This document shows positions 32,753 to 43,381 of a stretch of 64,000 nt of DNA, piece by piece (within the stretch, counting starts at the first letter, position 1; every line of letters begins with the position of its first letter). This stretch comes from Cercophora sp. LCS_1 (lineage: Eukaryota; Ascomycota; Sordariomycetes; Sordariales; Lasiosphaeriaceae), in contig JAPZLL010000008.1 of assembly GCA_036250225.1 (NCBI GenBank), forward strand, positions 1,364,001 through 1,428,000. The letters run 5' to 3'. A program made the position numbers and the translations under genes. A model generated the notes under the pieces. It saw only the letters and a program-made list of their open reading frames with translations, did not search any database and had not been told where the DNA came from.

Positions 32753-33950
32753 TCAGCCTGACTTGTCAAATACATCTTCGACGAGCAGCTCATTTACCAT
32801 ATCCGACTCCGATCGCCAGACTTTGTTGCTCGCCGCTGCCGAGTTGGGCACGGTGGCCCTCTCCAATCTCATTTCGTCGTTTGGAGTTGCAGTATCGAAA
32901 GTGGCATAATCTATTCCACTGGGCATGTTGTCCGCGGTCATCGGGGGAGCGCTCGAGAAGTTCATTTCATCTTCCCACAAGTCCTTGTTCTCTCGTGCCT
33001 GGTCTCCAAGTGCCCCACGGATTGCGAGAGCAAAGGTGCTCTCCGAAATTCCTCCGACAACAGGGGTTTGGCGGGCGAGTTCACGGTATCCACAAACACA
33101 AAGCTGGAAGGAGAAACCACCATCGTCACTGTCGCCTTTTTCCGCCTGATTTACAATGCCTTTCATGATGTAGAGTATGCAGGCGTGCCAGGCGTTGGTA
33201 CAGTGTGGCGAGTCTACGTCGACGCGATCAAGGTAGACCAGGTGTTTGAGTTGCTGCATCGACGTCTCGAAAATGACCTGAGGCAGCATATTGGAGTTCA
33301 TATCAATATCATGCTCACCGGCATGGGTCTCCTGACTTTCTAGCAGTGGACGGAAGAGATCAAGCACGACCGTGTGAAAAAAACATGCTAGATAAGCCTG
33401 TGTTAGATCCTGGCCGTCTTTCCGCAAGCCCTGGTACTTTATCTTACGAGAGCGTGTTGGCGTGAGGAGAGCTAAAATCTTCACCTAATAACGATGGAAG
33501 GGCTCCGTCAGCCCACATTGTCATCGTGTGATGGATCGACTCGACCCTGGACGGGGATAAGTCAGGCATGGGGCTGTAGTAGGCCTTGGCCATTTCTCCT
33601 ACAATCAACCAGAAGTTCGTAAAGATGATGAAGGTATCAGTGGGATACTGACTGGGCTTTTTGAATTGCGTAAACCCCAGTGGTGAGGGAGCAGCGTCTA
33701 CCAATGGCGGGACCCGAGAGTAAAAAGCATGAATGTTTTATCGCCCCATCAGCTGTCAGTACTGGCTAGACTCATGAATGCAATCGAATGAGATGGAGGT
33801 GGACGCAATATTCAAAGCGTAAAAGGACTGTGTTATTCTGAGCCTGTAGCTTTGGTACGCGACTGCGTCAGTAGGAGGCTGGACAGCCAGGGAGAGCTGT
33901 CTTGAGAAGCCCGGGCTGTCTCCAATTCCCAAACTCGCGGCAAGTTTCAC
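32753..33950 (-). pseudogene. decayed fungal-specific transcription factor (middle and C-terminal part)
   Basis: Three minus-strand pieces align with the middle homology region and C-terminus of Zn2Cys6 regulators: 33950-33760 (RLRITQSFYALNIASTSISF), 33704-33446 (QYPTDTFIIFTNFWLIVGEM, then HHTMTMWADGALPSLL) and 33390-32753 (HTVVLDLFRPLLES, STFALAIRGALGDQARENKD). A GTAAGA...TCTAG intron (33447-33388) would join the last two, but the frame is off by one at a T7 run. No clean intron joins the first two, and stops lie between them. No Cys6 zinc cluster was found between 33951 and 34502. It is probably non-functional unless the T run is a sequencing error and upstream exons were missed. Confidence 0.6.
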
Positions 33951-34502
33951 GCTTTGCTCGACTTCTCAGGATCTACTACCTTCGCAGCTCCACGGCAGAT
34001 ACACCTGCTCGACATTCTGCTTTAGATCATCGAGCCTTGGGACTGGAGACTAGTTTTCTTGTCAAAACCCCCCTCGGTATCCTCCTCCTTCAGGTTACCT
34101 GCCCCTGGAAACTTTGTTTGCCCGCCGGTCAGTCTGTCCGGGACGTCGACACCGCAATTAAGTGCCCACTTCAGATGAAAGAGCGGCTTGCACTCTGCCC
34201 CAGCCCAGCCCGCTGGGTTCCCCTCGGACGTCTTTGACGTGAACGTCTGGACACCGAGTCTCAATTCCACCACACAGAAACTTACATCGGCTTGTCCCGA
34301 CAGAACTTGGATAGGCTTCGAGATGTATGACATGATTCTTAGAGGGCAAGTTTCTTATATATCATCGTCAAGAAGTATCTCACATTGATTCTCTTCTAAC
34401 CCCCATACGTCTTGAGTAAGATAAGGGCGCCGGTGCCTTGGAGCGCACACATGGAGCCCGCGAGAAACAGACGTTGACCTGTGTTCGTGTTGTCTGCTCC
34501 TT
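33951..34502. other. intergenic or lost 5' part of the TF gene
   Basis: No C-x2-C-x6-C cluster and no protein-like frame were recognised on the minus strand. It also serves as the 3' flank of the beta-propeller gene. Confidence 0.35.
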
Positions 34503-35513
34503 TCAGACCTCGATTGCCACGACACCCTCATTGACAAGATCAAACCCAACAAACTCACCGCCGTTCGTGATGTAGAGAGTCTTCTCCTGCTTCGAACTTC
34601 CCCGACCAAATGCTGCGCTGGTAGGATTCAGGAGTTTCGCTGCATCATTGACCACAAACTGACTTCCGCTTGCCAAAGTCACCTCGACGCCGTAGCTGGG
34701 ATGCGACGCAATCCACGCCGACTTGACCTTGCCGGTGCGACCGACGTCCAAAGCAATGTCGTCATACACGACATCTGGGCCTGCGACAGTGCTGTTGGAG
34801 ATGACCTGGATAGCCCCGACCGGATTTCCGTTCCAGTCCACTGCGACACGACCAAAGAACTGCTGAGCCGAGTTGGTGAAGTACAAGTGCGACCCATGAG
34901 AGCGAAGACCGTTGATGCCGAGATGCGTCCCGGGCGCAGTCCCGGTCGGCGTCAGCAGCGGCGACGAGAAAGCGATGCCGTACGCGCCGGTGGCGAGATC
35001 AACGCGCCAGACGGCGCCAATCGCCGAGTCGGCAGCGAGAAGAAGGCGCGGGTTGGTCGGGTGTCTTGCCAAGCCGTTGAAGATGGTGGAGTTTTGGATG
35101 TCGGTGAGCAACGAGATGGTTGGAGCGCCGTTGGGACGACGCTGATTGAAGTTGGCGGTCCAGACCTTGAGCGTCCCCGGGATGGCCCTCGTCGCGGCCA
35201 AGTCCCATTCGGCTGTGACGAGAGCGAAAACGTCCGAAGTTGTTTCGGCGATGCCCGAGATGCCCGTGATGTTTGAAAAGGTATGCACAATGGACGCGTT
35301 TGGTGAAGCGACAGTCGGGTCGATGGAAAAGAGATGCGGGACACTCATCGACGTGATCAGCAGCTTGCTGTTTGAGCGAACTGCGATGTTCTCAATGAAG
35401 TGATTGGGAGGGAATGTGAAGACGTTGCGAATCACCGGCGACGACGCTCCCCCGCCAGCCTGGACACCCCAGGCGGCAGAGAAAAAAGCAGCGAGGTAAC
35501 TGAACGAGTGCAT
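34503..35513 (-). CDS. secreted SMP-30/gluconolactonase-like beta-propeller protein
   Basis: A single exon of 336 aa starting at the ATG at 35513 (MHSFSYLAAFFSAAWGVQA, signal peptide). An upstream in-frame start at 35600 would bury that signal. The mature part shows repeated blades: NHFIENIAVRSNSKLLITSM, PHLFSIDP, ISGIAETTSDVFALVTAEWD, HPTNPRLLLAADSAIGAVWR, GINGLRSHGSHLYFTNSAQQ, DDIALDVGRTGKVKSAWIAS and KTLYITNGGEFVGFDL. This blade pattern matches the six-bladed SMP-30/strictosidine-synthase-like fold of fungal secreted proteins, some of which lie in secondary-metabolite clusters. Catalytic metal ligands were not identified, so lactonase activity is not claimed. It shares orientation with the FAD oxidase 2.3 kb away. 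Confidence 0.85.
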   Translation of the reverse strand: MHSFSYLAAFFSAAWGVQAGGGASSPVIRNVFTFPPNHFIENIAVRSNSKLLITSMSVPHLFSIDPTVASPNASIVHTFSNITGISGIAETTSDVFALVTAEWDLAATRAIPGTLKVWTANFNQRRPNGAPTISLLTDIQNSTIFNGLARHPTNPRLLLAADSAIGAVWRVDLATGAYGIAFSSPLLTPTGTAPGTHLGINGLRSHGSHLYFTNSAQQFFGRVAVDWNGNPVGAIQVISNSTVAGPDVVYDDIALDVGRTGKVKSAWIASHPSYGVEVTLASGSQFVVNDAAKLLNPTSAAFGRGSSKQEKTLYITNGGEFVGFDLVNEGVVAIEV

Positions 35514-37179
35514 GACAAGAAATGCCTGTCGGTGTCTGGCCAGTTTGGAGTTTGGGGTGAGATGTTGAGGTTGCTTTATGCACGTCACATTGAAGGGCAA
35601 TTTCCCTGTCCCGAAAGCTCCCAGCGGCTAGCGAAGCGTACCAAAGAATGGGAAATGAAGTCGTGCCGTATTGACAATAGTCCCACGAACTAGCAAAATC
35701 CTGCATAAAGATGGGGCTAGGGTCCCCTATGAATCCGAGCCCTCGGTCCCCAAACCCGAAAACGGGCACAAAGCTGAACGGGATAGTCACTGGTTTCCTC
35801 ACGCACTCAGACCACCCCTGAAGACGATGTCATCTCGCAACCCAAGACAAAAGTTGAGCCCTGACGGCGACGTCGTCACCGATTGCGCCGAATCTGGTCA
35901 AAAGAGTTGCTGTCCCGCCAACAAGGTGCATGATTCCCAGAGAACACCATGCGCAGTAACCCCACCATGGTCTCCCGCTGGGTTCCAGGACACATGAAGC
36001 TGGCATCGCCGAGAAGGGAGGCCCGACATGGATTAGCGATTAAGTTGAAGGGGCCTGAAAAGGACGACGCCGTAAGAGGCGGCGAGCCCGTTCGACATCA
36101 TGGTCACTGCATTTGAATGAGACGGCGAGGCTAGAAACAGTCGGAGGTCGTTAAACGGTTGAGAGAGAGCCCACGATGGCAGAGTGTAGAGTGGAGTTAT
36201 TTAGTTACATCGCTGGGGGGTTGAGAGGAGTTTGAGGCGGAGATAGTTGTAAGATGAGGAGAGAAGTTGGTGGGGCTGTAAATGCAGCAAGAGCGCTGTT
36301 TTTACACACTACATTTGCCGCATAGCACACTTATGATAGCAATGAGGTACATATTATCACGTGGAATAGTAGTGCAGTTTCGTACAGTAAGGTAAAGTAA
36401 TATTACAATTTAGTAACAGCAACCGAATATCGCCACCGCCAGTGCCCGCATCGTCCCTCCCAACATCTCAGGCGCCCCGACTGTAGCGCTATAAGGAAGC
36501 GCCGAGGAATGTAATCGCCGTGGAACCCGGTATCTGCTGTGGTAATTCGCAATATCTTGCACTGTCCAAGGAGGCGCCGCCATTACCTGTAGAGTACACA
36601 GATGCAGTTGTCTGGACTCCTTCACTGTTTCCCACATCCTTCCACGTCGCACGTATGTTCGCTTCGGTCTACGGCATCTTGAATCAATGGGAAAGAAAAT
36701 CTCAAAAGGATTGGATTGGAATGGCGGAGTTGTGATGGTTGGAAGTGGGTGGGTGAGTGGCGGCGAGATGCGCTAAGGTCCCTCGACTTATGGGAAGCTC
36801 TATTCCACGCCAAGACCTTGTAGCACGCGTTTTTACAACGAAAATGAGGGCCGAGCCAAGAAAAAGTGTGATGTGATAACGGCCTGAAATGCTTTCGAGT
36901 AGTCTTCCGAATTGAGAGTGTCCGAGGCCTAAAAGCGATAGGTGAAGGAAGCAAGTGTCCTTAGAGTTCCTTCCCAACAGCACCCCGGCGTCCATCACTG
37001 CATCACGGCGGGAGCCCCAACGGCCTCTTGTGGAAGCAACCAATCGTGATCATTCCCCGCATCAAGCACGTGAGCAGAATGAAAGGCGACGGGTCGAAGC
37101 TAAAATTTCTGCCCAACATCAATCGCAACGGGCGTATTGTTGTCGACAACCCGATGCTGCCGTCCTACGCGACGCGCAC
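35514..37179. other. intergenic, no gene seen
   Basis: About 1.7 kb. The frames lack coding character. 36180-36420 is AT-richer. No repeat structure was recognised. Confidence 0.4.
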
Positions 37180-37565
37180 CGACTGGAGATGAGCGCCCTA
37201 GACTGGAGCCGCAGGGTCTTTCGCCTACGCCGGTTGCAGGATGAGCTTTCCACACCCGCAGCTGTTGCGAGCCTTCTCGGCCAGATTCTCGACCTTCCAT
37301 ACGACCACATCACCGTCCACTCTGTCACCAGGCTGGGATCTTCGAGGTACCATCCGGGACCGCAACTCTCCAGATGAAGAGCGCCCCGAAATGTCTCCAG
37401 CAAGCTATCGCGGATAACGAATGGCCGCTTCCAATCCCGTGTGGGCACCCTGCCGAAGTGTTGGTCCTGGACACGCACTTTGAGGGGCTGTTGGCGTATG
37501 GTTTGGGTTGTTTGGAGTTCTCTTGGAAGGGAAATATCCTGTACTGCGCCCGAGAGGACTTGAAG
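37180..37565 (+). pseudogene. remnant of an NLR/SERAC1-like N-terminal region
   Basis: Two overlapping frames give consecutive pieces of a region I associate with the N-terminus of fungal NLR/SERAC1-like proteins: DWSRRVFRLRRLQDEL, AVASLLGQILDLPYDHITVH (frame 1, to about 37345), then LQMKSAPKCLQQAIADNEWP and HPAEVLVLDTHFEGL (frame 3, to about 37500). A frameshift separates them near 37350-37374. The esterase and NACHT parts that should follow are absent. The family call rests on memory of the motif string, not on a search. Confidence 0.4.
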
Positions 37566-38289
37566 CTAGGTATGTGTCAGATTATAGTAATTACCACAAT
37601 CAGTATTGATGGATCCCGCGCTTTTTGGCCCAGTGTTATTTTGCGATGAATTCAACACTATGCGTGTTCGCAGAAAAAGTAACTTCAAAGACGTAGCTCT
37701 GCAAATAGAGAGACTCGAGTTTGAAAAATGTTCGATGTTTGCGCAGCATGGCGCTCGCACAAAGCATTGGGCCCGTGTCTCCACATGAGCGGTCCTGTTG
37801 GTTAAGTTTTGTCCAGCACCCCATTTAGGCATTCAGGGCGCACCGCTAAGCTCTTGGCAAGGGTCCCGGACACCAGGGTGTTGAAGAAAGGCCGTAGGAC
37901 CCTTGCCAAGTTGATGGTGGCACGAGTATAGTTACATTTGAATCAGCATGACGTCAAGAAAGCTCGGTGTTTCTCAATAGCCTCCAAAGCAACTGAAATA
38001 TGCGGGTGACCTGATGAAGGCGTGACTCCCAATTCGGGCTTCGATGGAACCTTCTTCAAGCCGAAGCAATTGGTTGTGATGTGGCCGCATTTGAGAGCTC
38101 CGGGGGAGAGCGGCCGACCCGATGTCCATACTTATACTACGCCAAGGTAGCTCTTAAGCCTTACCTCCTGAGGTCAATTAGCATGCTCTCGCTTTATTGA
38201 ATCCAAATAAGCTATCTTCGCTCTATTCCTCTGCATTTCCTCGTTTCCCCTTCCTTAACACCTTCTGCTATACCCGTTCCGAATTCGGA
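37566..38289. other. intergenic, contains a 14-bp inverted repeat
   Basis: No coding sequence is supported. The inverted repeat is listed separately. Confidence 0.4.
37853..37910. repeat. perfect 14-bp inverted repeat with a 30-nt loop
   Basis: CTTGGCAAGGGTCC (37853-37866) is the exact reverse complement of GGACCCTTGCCAAG (37897-37910). It could form a hairpin. It is not flanked by an obvious transposon or gene. Confidence 0.7.
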
Positions 38290-41200
38290 ATGGGACAAAC
38301 CAGCGATACTCAGGAGCCTAGGCTCCAGGTCCCGAGATTTCTCCGCCTCAGCGCCACGGGCGACAGCGTCTCGCAAGTACATTCATGGCTCCTCCAGCTG
38401 GGCCTAGGGGAGGAAGCTGCTGCGCCGGTCGAGGTGGCGCAGCAACGCTTCGGATTCTGGACTCGGAATGCCGTCTTTGCGTTCCAAACCATGGCCGCCG
38501 AACAAGAACAGGCGCCTGGTCGAACCTCCCCGCCAACCGGTGTTTACGATCTGGAGACGGGCATTTCCATGTTCGACAAGGTTCGCGGCGCAGGTGCTAG
38601 CCAACCGGAGGCATATTTCGTTGTCGGGCGCGTTACTTACGCCGGCGGCTCGCCTTGTTCTGGTGGCACCGTCTCGCTGTTTCGACGCTCGCTGCGAGCT
38701 GAGAAGGACGTCCAAAAGACCGTGACAAGCGCCGAGAGCTACTTTCTGCTGCGCTACGCGATGCCCGAGTCGGAGAGGGCAGCGGCGAAGACGGGGCCGC
38801 TAGCGTTGGGCCTCCAAGTGCGATTAGGCTCTGCCGTGGTGTTCAAGACACCGGTGGACCAGCTCCTGCTGAACCCGGAGCCGCTGGCACTGGTTGACGT
38901 CAAGTTGACGACGGCGGCCGAGAAAGCAGTAACGTTCACGCAGATTATGGACGTGATGTCACATGCGCTTACTGATAGTCTAGAGGCGAAGCTCGATGTG
39001 GGTACGAAAGAGGTCCGAGATGGGCGGGTTTCGGTAGGGCGCGTCATGGCCCAGCTGAAGGAGGATGAGGATTCTCAGGACATGTCCTTTTTGTCTCACT
39101 TGGGCAACCTGGATCAGTCGGCATCGGAACAACTTGTCAACGTTGTTGCCTCGCAGCGATTGGCCGAGTTCACAGCGGCCAAGGGGGCGAAGGTCCCGGC
39201 CGATATCGTCTTTGCAGTCATTGGCGGAAGCGTCCTGGGCACCATCGCGATGCGCAGCGAGAACGGAAGCGATCGGCTTGGTTGATGCCCAGGCAAGTTC
39301 GGAGGCTATTCTCGGCATGATTTGTGCACTGGATGACACTATGGTGCACGAATGCGTGGAGCTGGCCGTCAAGTCGAAGCTGGTGCCTTCCGATTCGCTG
39401 GATAAACTTCCGGCAGCGCTGAAATCATTGGCAGTGCTTCGCAAGGCGGGGGCCACGGACGCCCACGCAAGATCGACGGCTTCCGATCTCGAGGATTTCT
39501 GGTCGCTTGCTCACTACATGCTTGCGTCGGGCAAGGCCGAGAGAATCAAGAACATTCTGGAGGAGTCCAATGAAGTCGGGCAAGTCTATACTCCGGATGG
39601 ATGGACGAAACGGATCATGACCGAGATTCTAGGCGCCAGCCTTGAGCTCGCCTCGTCCAAGAAAGCTTTGCCAACAACCGGATCCGCTCCCAGGAAGCAG
39701 GGCGCCCCCGACCCGTCCTTCGAAATCCAGACGCCAACTCAACTGTTTACTTCGATGCTGCGGCGGGATCTTTCCGAGCGTGGCGGGCCGTCTAGTAAGA
39801 AAACCCCACGGCGATGCGACGGCGCCTTCAAGGACGACGACGAGGCCGAGCGGGTTTCGGAGTTCCTTGATCGTTTTCCCGACTTCGACCTTCTCAAGAC
39901 CAACGTCGAGGTCTTTTTCTGAGGTGGCAGGCCAGGTGACGAGGCGTCGGGAAAGATGGCAGCAGCGTCCAAGTCCCCCCCTAGCACCACCCCTGACGAG
40001 GGAGACGCAAAGTTGAAGGAGCCCCTCAAAAGGCTCTAGCGCGTCTTCAAAGTCGCCCCCACATATGAGCACACCACCGGATTGCTCAAGGCTGGCACAG
40101 GCTCCGCCTACTCCATCCACGCTCTCGGCAAAGGTCAGTTGGCCTCCAAGCTCAAAGGCGACGATGCCTTCAGCGAGGCCGACATCGATGCCATTTATCG
40201 CAAGGCCAATGACGTGACCCTTGCCGTGAGCTTCGTCGCGGGCAAGCTCCAAGGGCTACCCAACGCGCTCGCCATCCCCGGCATCTCAGCCAAGGTGGGC
40301 CTCGAAAAGAGGGCCGAGGTTGAGCAGTTGATCCCTAGCCTTCGGACGCTCTTTAACTTTGGGGACAGCTGCGACTGCGCTAGCTGCATGAGCGTCTACG
40401 GCCCGGCGGCTTACCTAGTCGATACGCTCGAGTTTCTCGAAGCGAGGGAGGTTGTCCGAGTTTCGAACGGGAGCAGGCTCAGTGCAGAGCTCCTCATCCA
40501 GATGGCGAGGCCGGACGTTGCCCACCTGGATTTGAGCTGCATCAACATAAACGTCACGATACCTTACATCGATATCGCCTGCGAGGTCATCGAGGAGTTC
40601 ATCTCTCCCAGCTACAGAGAAATTTCCTGGGAAAACCTGGAGCTGACGAGGGAGAATGTCTTCGCCGTAGTATGGACGGCACTAGACGTCGAATGCGGCG
40701 AGGATGCCGTCATGACGACGCATGGCATGCTGGGCTTCTTCGAATACGCCATAGTCCGCCACGAAGACGCGGTGATCAAGGCGGTCGCGCAAGGTTTTGG
40801 TAGCCAAGGCTTCAGCGTCACGCCTCTCCGGCAGACCACAGGCACCTCAGCCGAGCGGGCCAGTCTGCCCAAGTGCATCAGCCGAGGCGTCTACGACAAA
40901 CTGGCCGAAGCCGCGGCACAGCCCAGCCTTCCCTTCCACCTCGACAACGCCGAAGGCCGCCAATACTTTGACAAATTGTTTGGCGTCCCCCGCGAGGAGC
41001 TCATCGAGCTCCTCACCCCTGTCGCGCAGTTGCCCGACACAGCCGACCCCGTCATCCTGGCCGAGTTCCTCTGCCTCTCATCCAAGGAGCTGTCGCTCAT
41101 CACGCAGCCTGCCACCGATCCGAGGCCCTACTGGATCGTTGGCGACGCGCCCGACCTGATCGCCACGCTCCGAAACGTTGAAACCTTTGTCGACAATACC

Positions 41201-43355
41201 GCCGTCACCTACGCCCACCTCCTGGCCCTGCTCCGCGCTCGCGCCTGGATGAACCCCGACGGCTAGCTCAGCATCCTACACAAAGACGCCTCGTGCACCC
41301 TCGGCACCAAGGAAATCACCAACCTTTCCGCCCCGGCTCTCGACCGCTTCCACCGCTTCGTCCGGGCCCTCGGGTCCGGCGGATCCGACAACTGGACTAT
41401 CTCCGCCATAGACCGCGCGATCGGGATGCCGGCCGTCGGGGCGGGCGCTCTCGGCCTGCCCTTCCTCCACCGAGTTCGCATGATAGGCAAGCTCCGTGCC
41501 CGTCTGCCGCCCGCCGCCCGCCGCCCGCCGCCCCATCGCTGTCCGGCCGCGCGGCCGTGCAAGACTTGCTCGACTGGTTCGGTCCGCTGGTTTGGAGGCG
41601 GGAGGGTAGCGACGATGATGCCGGATCCCGAGGATCTCGGCAACGGCGGCATGCAGAACGACACGGTCAGGAGGCGGCATGCCATCAGGCTGGCGACGAC
41701 GGAGAGGGACCCTAAGACGGGCTCGTGGTCGGCCAGGGCCCTCTCGGGCGACGCCGTCTACCACCCGCCCGACGGGTCCTACACGCTGGACACGTCGACC
41801 GATCCGGAAGTGCTGAAGAAGGTGGTTTCGCTCAACTACTGGGACCTGGGTTCCACGTTCGGCAGCGTCGTCACGACCCGGCTGCCGGACCCCAAGCTGG
41901 CGGGCTGGCCCAACGTTGGTGTCTGGCTGATCGGCGAGTTCGGGCTGAGCGGTTCCCGCAGCGTGCCCCGGACCCACGCTTCGCGCTACTACGGCAGCCC
42001 GACCCGGTTCTCCCTGACGCCCGACATGATCGGCACGACCTACCGCGCTCACCTGTACACGTCGCGATCCACCATCGCCCCCAACATCCGTTCTGCCTTC
42101 GCCAAGGACGAGAAGGGGGTCTTGCCTCTCACGCCTTCCCTCAAGCCCCGGCAGATCCTCTGCCGCAGGACCCATGGCAACCTCCGCGTCGCCGCCTCGT
42201 CGCAGCTCTCGGCTGCCGACCTCTTCTCCTGGGCCAACCAGTTCCGCCTTCGGCGCACCGGGCTCGAGGACAACGCCGCCGGGTTCGAATGGCTCCTGCC
42301 CACGGGCACCTTTGTTCCCTTCTTCATGAGCGGCAACAGGAACAAGTCGCTCGCCTTCACGCCCACCTTCGACACCCACCTGACCGTGTCCGGCATCTAC
42401 GACCTGCTGTTCAAGGCCCTGGCGTTTGCCGGCGAATACATCGGCAGGGCGGCGGACTCGTCCAGCAGCAGCCTAAACGACGGGCTCCAGGCCGATGCCG
42501 AGAACGACCCCCGCTTCAACGAGCTCGTGGCAGTCTGGGAGAACCTTTGGGATCAGGCATTGACCCCCAAGTGCAAGGTGACGACCTTCTACCACCCGCT
42601 GATGGGGGTCATCCGCCGAGCGCTGTCGGAGGGCGGCACGGCCTAGGTTTTCCAGCGTAGCACGCAGCTAACCACTACAATCCGCTGACAGGCGGCGACC
42701 CTCTGACGCTCCCCGTTCTGCAGCCCTACCCGACCGAGGAGATGGACTTTGCGTCGTCCGACGCCTACGGGAGCTACAACTGGAGCTGTTCTTCCACGTC
42801 CCCTTCTGGGCGGCGTGTCGCCTCAACGCTGACCAAAAGTTCGACGAGGCCCGCCAGTGGTTCCACTACATCTTCAACCCCCAGGGCGTCGCTCCGCTGC
42901 CGGGTCAGTAGCCCGCCAGCCCGCAGTCCAAGTACTGGGTCACCAAGCCCTTCTCCAAGATGACGGTGGCCGACTACGCGACCCAACTGATCGACAACAC
43001 TCTGTACGGCGTGGCAGGATCCCAGCAGCAGCAGCAGCAGGGAGGCTTGCCGGCGGACGCCAGCACTGCCGCCACCGCCCTCTCCATCCGAGCGTGGCGC
43101 GCCAGGCCCTTTGCTCCGGACGTGATCGCGCGCTTCCGTCCCGTGGCCTACCAGATCGCCGTCGTCATGAAGCACATCAAGAACCTGATAGACTGGGGCG
43201 ACAGCCTGTTCCGGCAGCCGACACGCGAGTCGCTGGCCCAGGCCACGCTGCTGTACATGCTGGCCGACGAACTGCTGGACCTGGCATTACGAACCCGGAC
43301 CAGATTCCGCTGTGCTGAGTTGAACTCGAGACCAATTCTCGTATGTGATACCTAA
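38290..43355 (+). pseudogene. TcA-type insecticidal toxin-complex subunit homologue, broken
   Basis: A long decayed reading path resembles the A subunit (TcA) of bacterial toxin complexes, the large shell-and-pore protein. Readable landmarks are an N-terminal block (38290-39285), a spacer-rich part (39290-39919), a SpvA/VRP1-like cysteine block near 40360-40450, an ABC-toxin N-type segment near 41555-41610, a neuraminidase-like/shell region (41700-42640) and a pore-region part (42760-43290). Breaks: a frame change at 39265-39285, TGA 39920-39922, TAG 40037-40039, TAG 41264-41266, a frame disturbance at 41540-41620, TAG 42644-42646, frame changes near 42660 and 42785, and TAG 42909-42911. The TcB-binding C-terminus is missing. 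The first ATG is at 38290; the frame opens earlier only from TTG. No TcB or TcC partner lies in the window. It cannot encode a functional subunit as it stands. GC-rich codon use like the host genes suggests long residence. Confidence 0.75.
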
Positions 43356-43381
43356 TAGGTAGGTAGATAAGGGAATAGTTG

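Noticed and set aside
41276..42379. 367-codon minus-strand frame across the Tc-like pseudogene
   Set aside because: Gly/Arg-rich antisense shadow of GC-rich coding DNA.
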